A DNA stretch of 28,700 nucleotides from positions 82,106 to 110,805 of the forward strand of contig KN883007.1 of assembly GCA_000934455.1 (NCBI GenBank), read 5' to 3'. Below, one piece after another: positions 28,102 through 28,700 of this stretch. Under the pieces are notes generated by a model, which was given only the letters and a program-made list of their open reading frames with translations, was not told the DNA's origin and did no database searches. This DNA is from Apostichopus parvimensis. Taxonomy: Eukaryota; Echinodermata; Holothuroidea; Aspidochirotida; Stichopodidae. A program made the translations under genes and the position numbers. The stretch's first letter is position 1. Each line of letters opens with the position of its first letter.

Positions 28102-28700
28102 GATCCCACAAACTTACATTGACAAGTTAGTTCCCAAGTGTCTATGAACGTGGTATTAATTTGCACTCCATTACATTTCAAGTAAGCACAGAAAATATTC
28201 TGATAACAACTAACTTTGTTTTGTACAGTGGATGGGAGAGGAGTGGAGGGGGGGGGGGATGGGTGCGGTAGGGTGCAATTGGGAGTGGAAGGACATAAAC
28301 TCCTTGCTTTTGTAATTAATGAAGAATTCTTATACAATTTATATTACCACCAACATTTTGGTGGCCTTAAAAAGAGTTAAACTAATGTACTACAGTACTG
28401 CATACAGAAATTTGTAAGCAGTTAATTGATATGCCTGTTGTAGTTCTAAGCACACTTACTAGTGTTTCTGTTGCAATGACATATATATATATGTACCAGC
28501 TGTATGCCTGTATGAGATGTCGTAAATCAGACTTGTTTAACGTACCTTTCTATATAAACTCAGAAATCTGAAGCCAGTGTTTCCAAACTGGAAGAAATTT
28601 CAGTCTTTCCTTGTTTCCTGTTGTAGTTTCCTGCTCCGTGGATGCACTCTGCTAACCCACACAGTAGGCCTATGCATATATAGTTATATAGATACACCCT
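28102..28700. other. spacer with a G-rich stretch, nothing else recognised
   Basis: A G12 run with neighbouring GGG runs lies at 28234-28273. The minus frame at 28098-28337 is Pro/Ser-rich because of that tract. A short TA run lies near 28482-28491. Confidence 0.5.

Overview
This window looks like nuclear DNA from an animal, probably a marine invertebrate deuterostome such as an echinoderm. It is AT-rich and gene-poor, it has eukaryotic tRNA genes with internal A and B boxes and T-run terminators, and it carries short interspersed elements with tRNA-like heads. It also holds a hAT-type MITE, many minisatellites, and GACCTTTGACC-rich and TAGGCCTA-rich spacer of the kind I associate with echinoderms. 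The species assignment is inference and weak. No long protein-coding gene is visible; every long open frame I examined is a by-product of low-complexity or tandemly repeated DNA.

The only genes I am confident of are five tRNA-Leu(UAA) genes, all on the minus strand (986-1071, 3473-3555, 10202-10284, 13242-13324, 16443-16526). All have anticodon UAA, the class II variable arm, discriminator base A73 and a downstream T run. They differ from each other mostly in paired stem changes, which implies selection on structure. Two of them lie in a tandem segmental duplication.

Layout. 1-960: array of a roughly 180-bp satellite unit that ends just beside tRNA-Leu 1. 1640-2100: GACCTTTGACC-type dispersed repeat. 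2110-3310: TGA/GATT-rich low-complexity tract containing a duplicated 418-bp unit. 3473-3555: tRNA-Leu 2. 3556-9143: spacer with a dispersed repeat (5228-5570) and two decayed tandem pairs. 9144-10835 and 10938-13848: two paralogous copies of one segment, each with a relic tRNA-like sequence and a tRNA-Leu. The second copy has grown by a dispersed repeat, a 451-bp hAT-like MITE with an intact 8-bp target duplication, and a 39-bp minisatellite expanded from about two to fourteen units. 14096-14149: GATA microsatellite. 16443-16526: tRNA-Leu 5.

From 17.8 kb onward there are hints of protein-gene pieces. One is a promoter-like segment with ATG followed by a strong splice donor (17788-17936). Another is a Cys-rich, metallothionein-like minus-strand frame at 19574-19756, opposed by a plus-strand hydrophobic frame ending in an AATAAA-overlapping stop. 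A second short ATG plus donor lies at 23283-23303, an unrecognised open frame at 25300-25578, and a 75-bp exon-like block on the minus strand at 26363-26437. All are low confidence. The rest is spacer with a 219-bp tandem duplication (21906-22338), an AT-rich repeat (22802-22988), a SINE with a tRNA-like head (24109-24180), a cluster of G-runs (25.67-28.27 kb) and a second SINE with a core resembling MetaSINEs (27545-27750).

I did not find a convincing new multi-gene system. The most distinctive feature is the dispersed same-strand tRNA-Leu(UAA) family and the way repeats have grown around its duplicated members.
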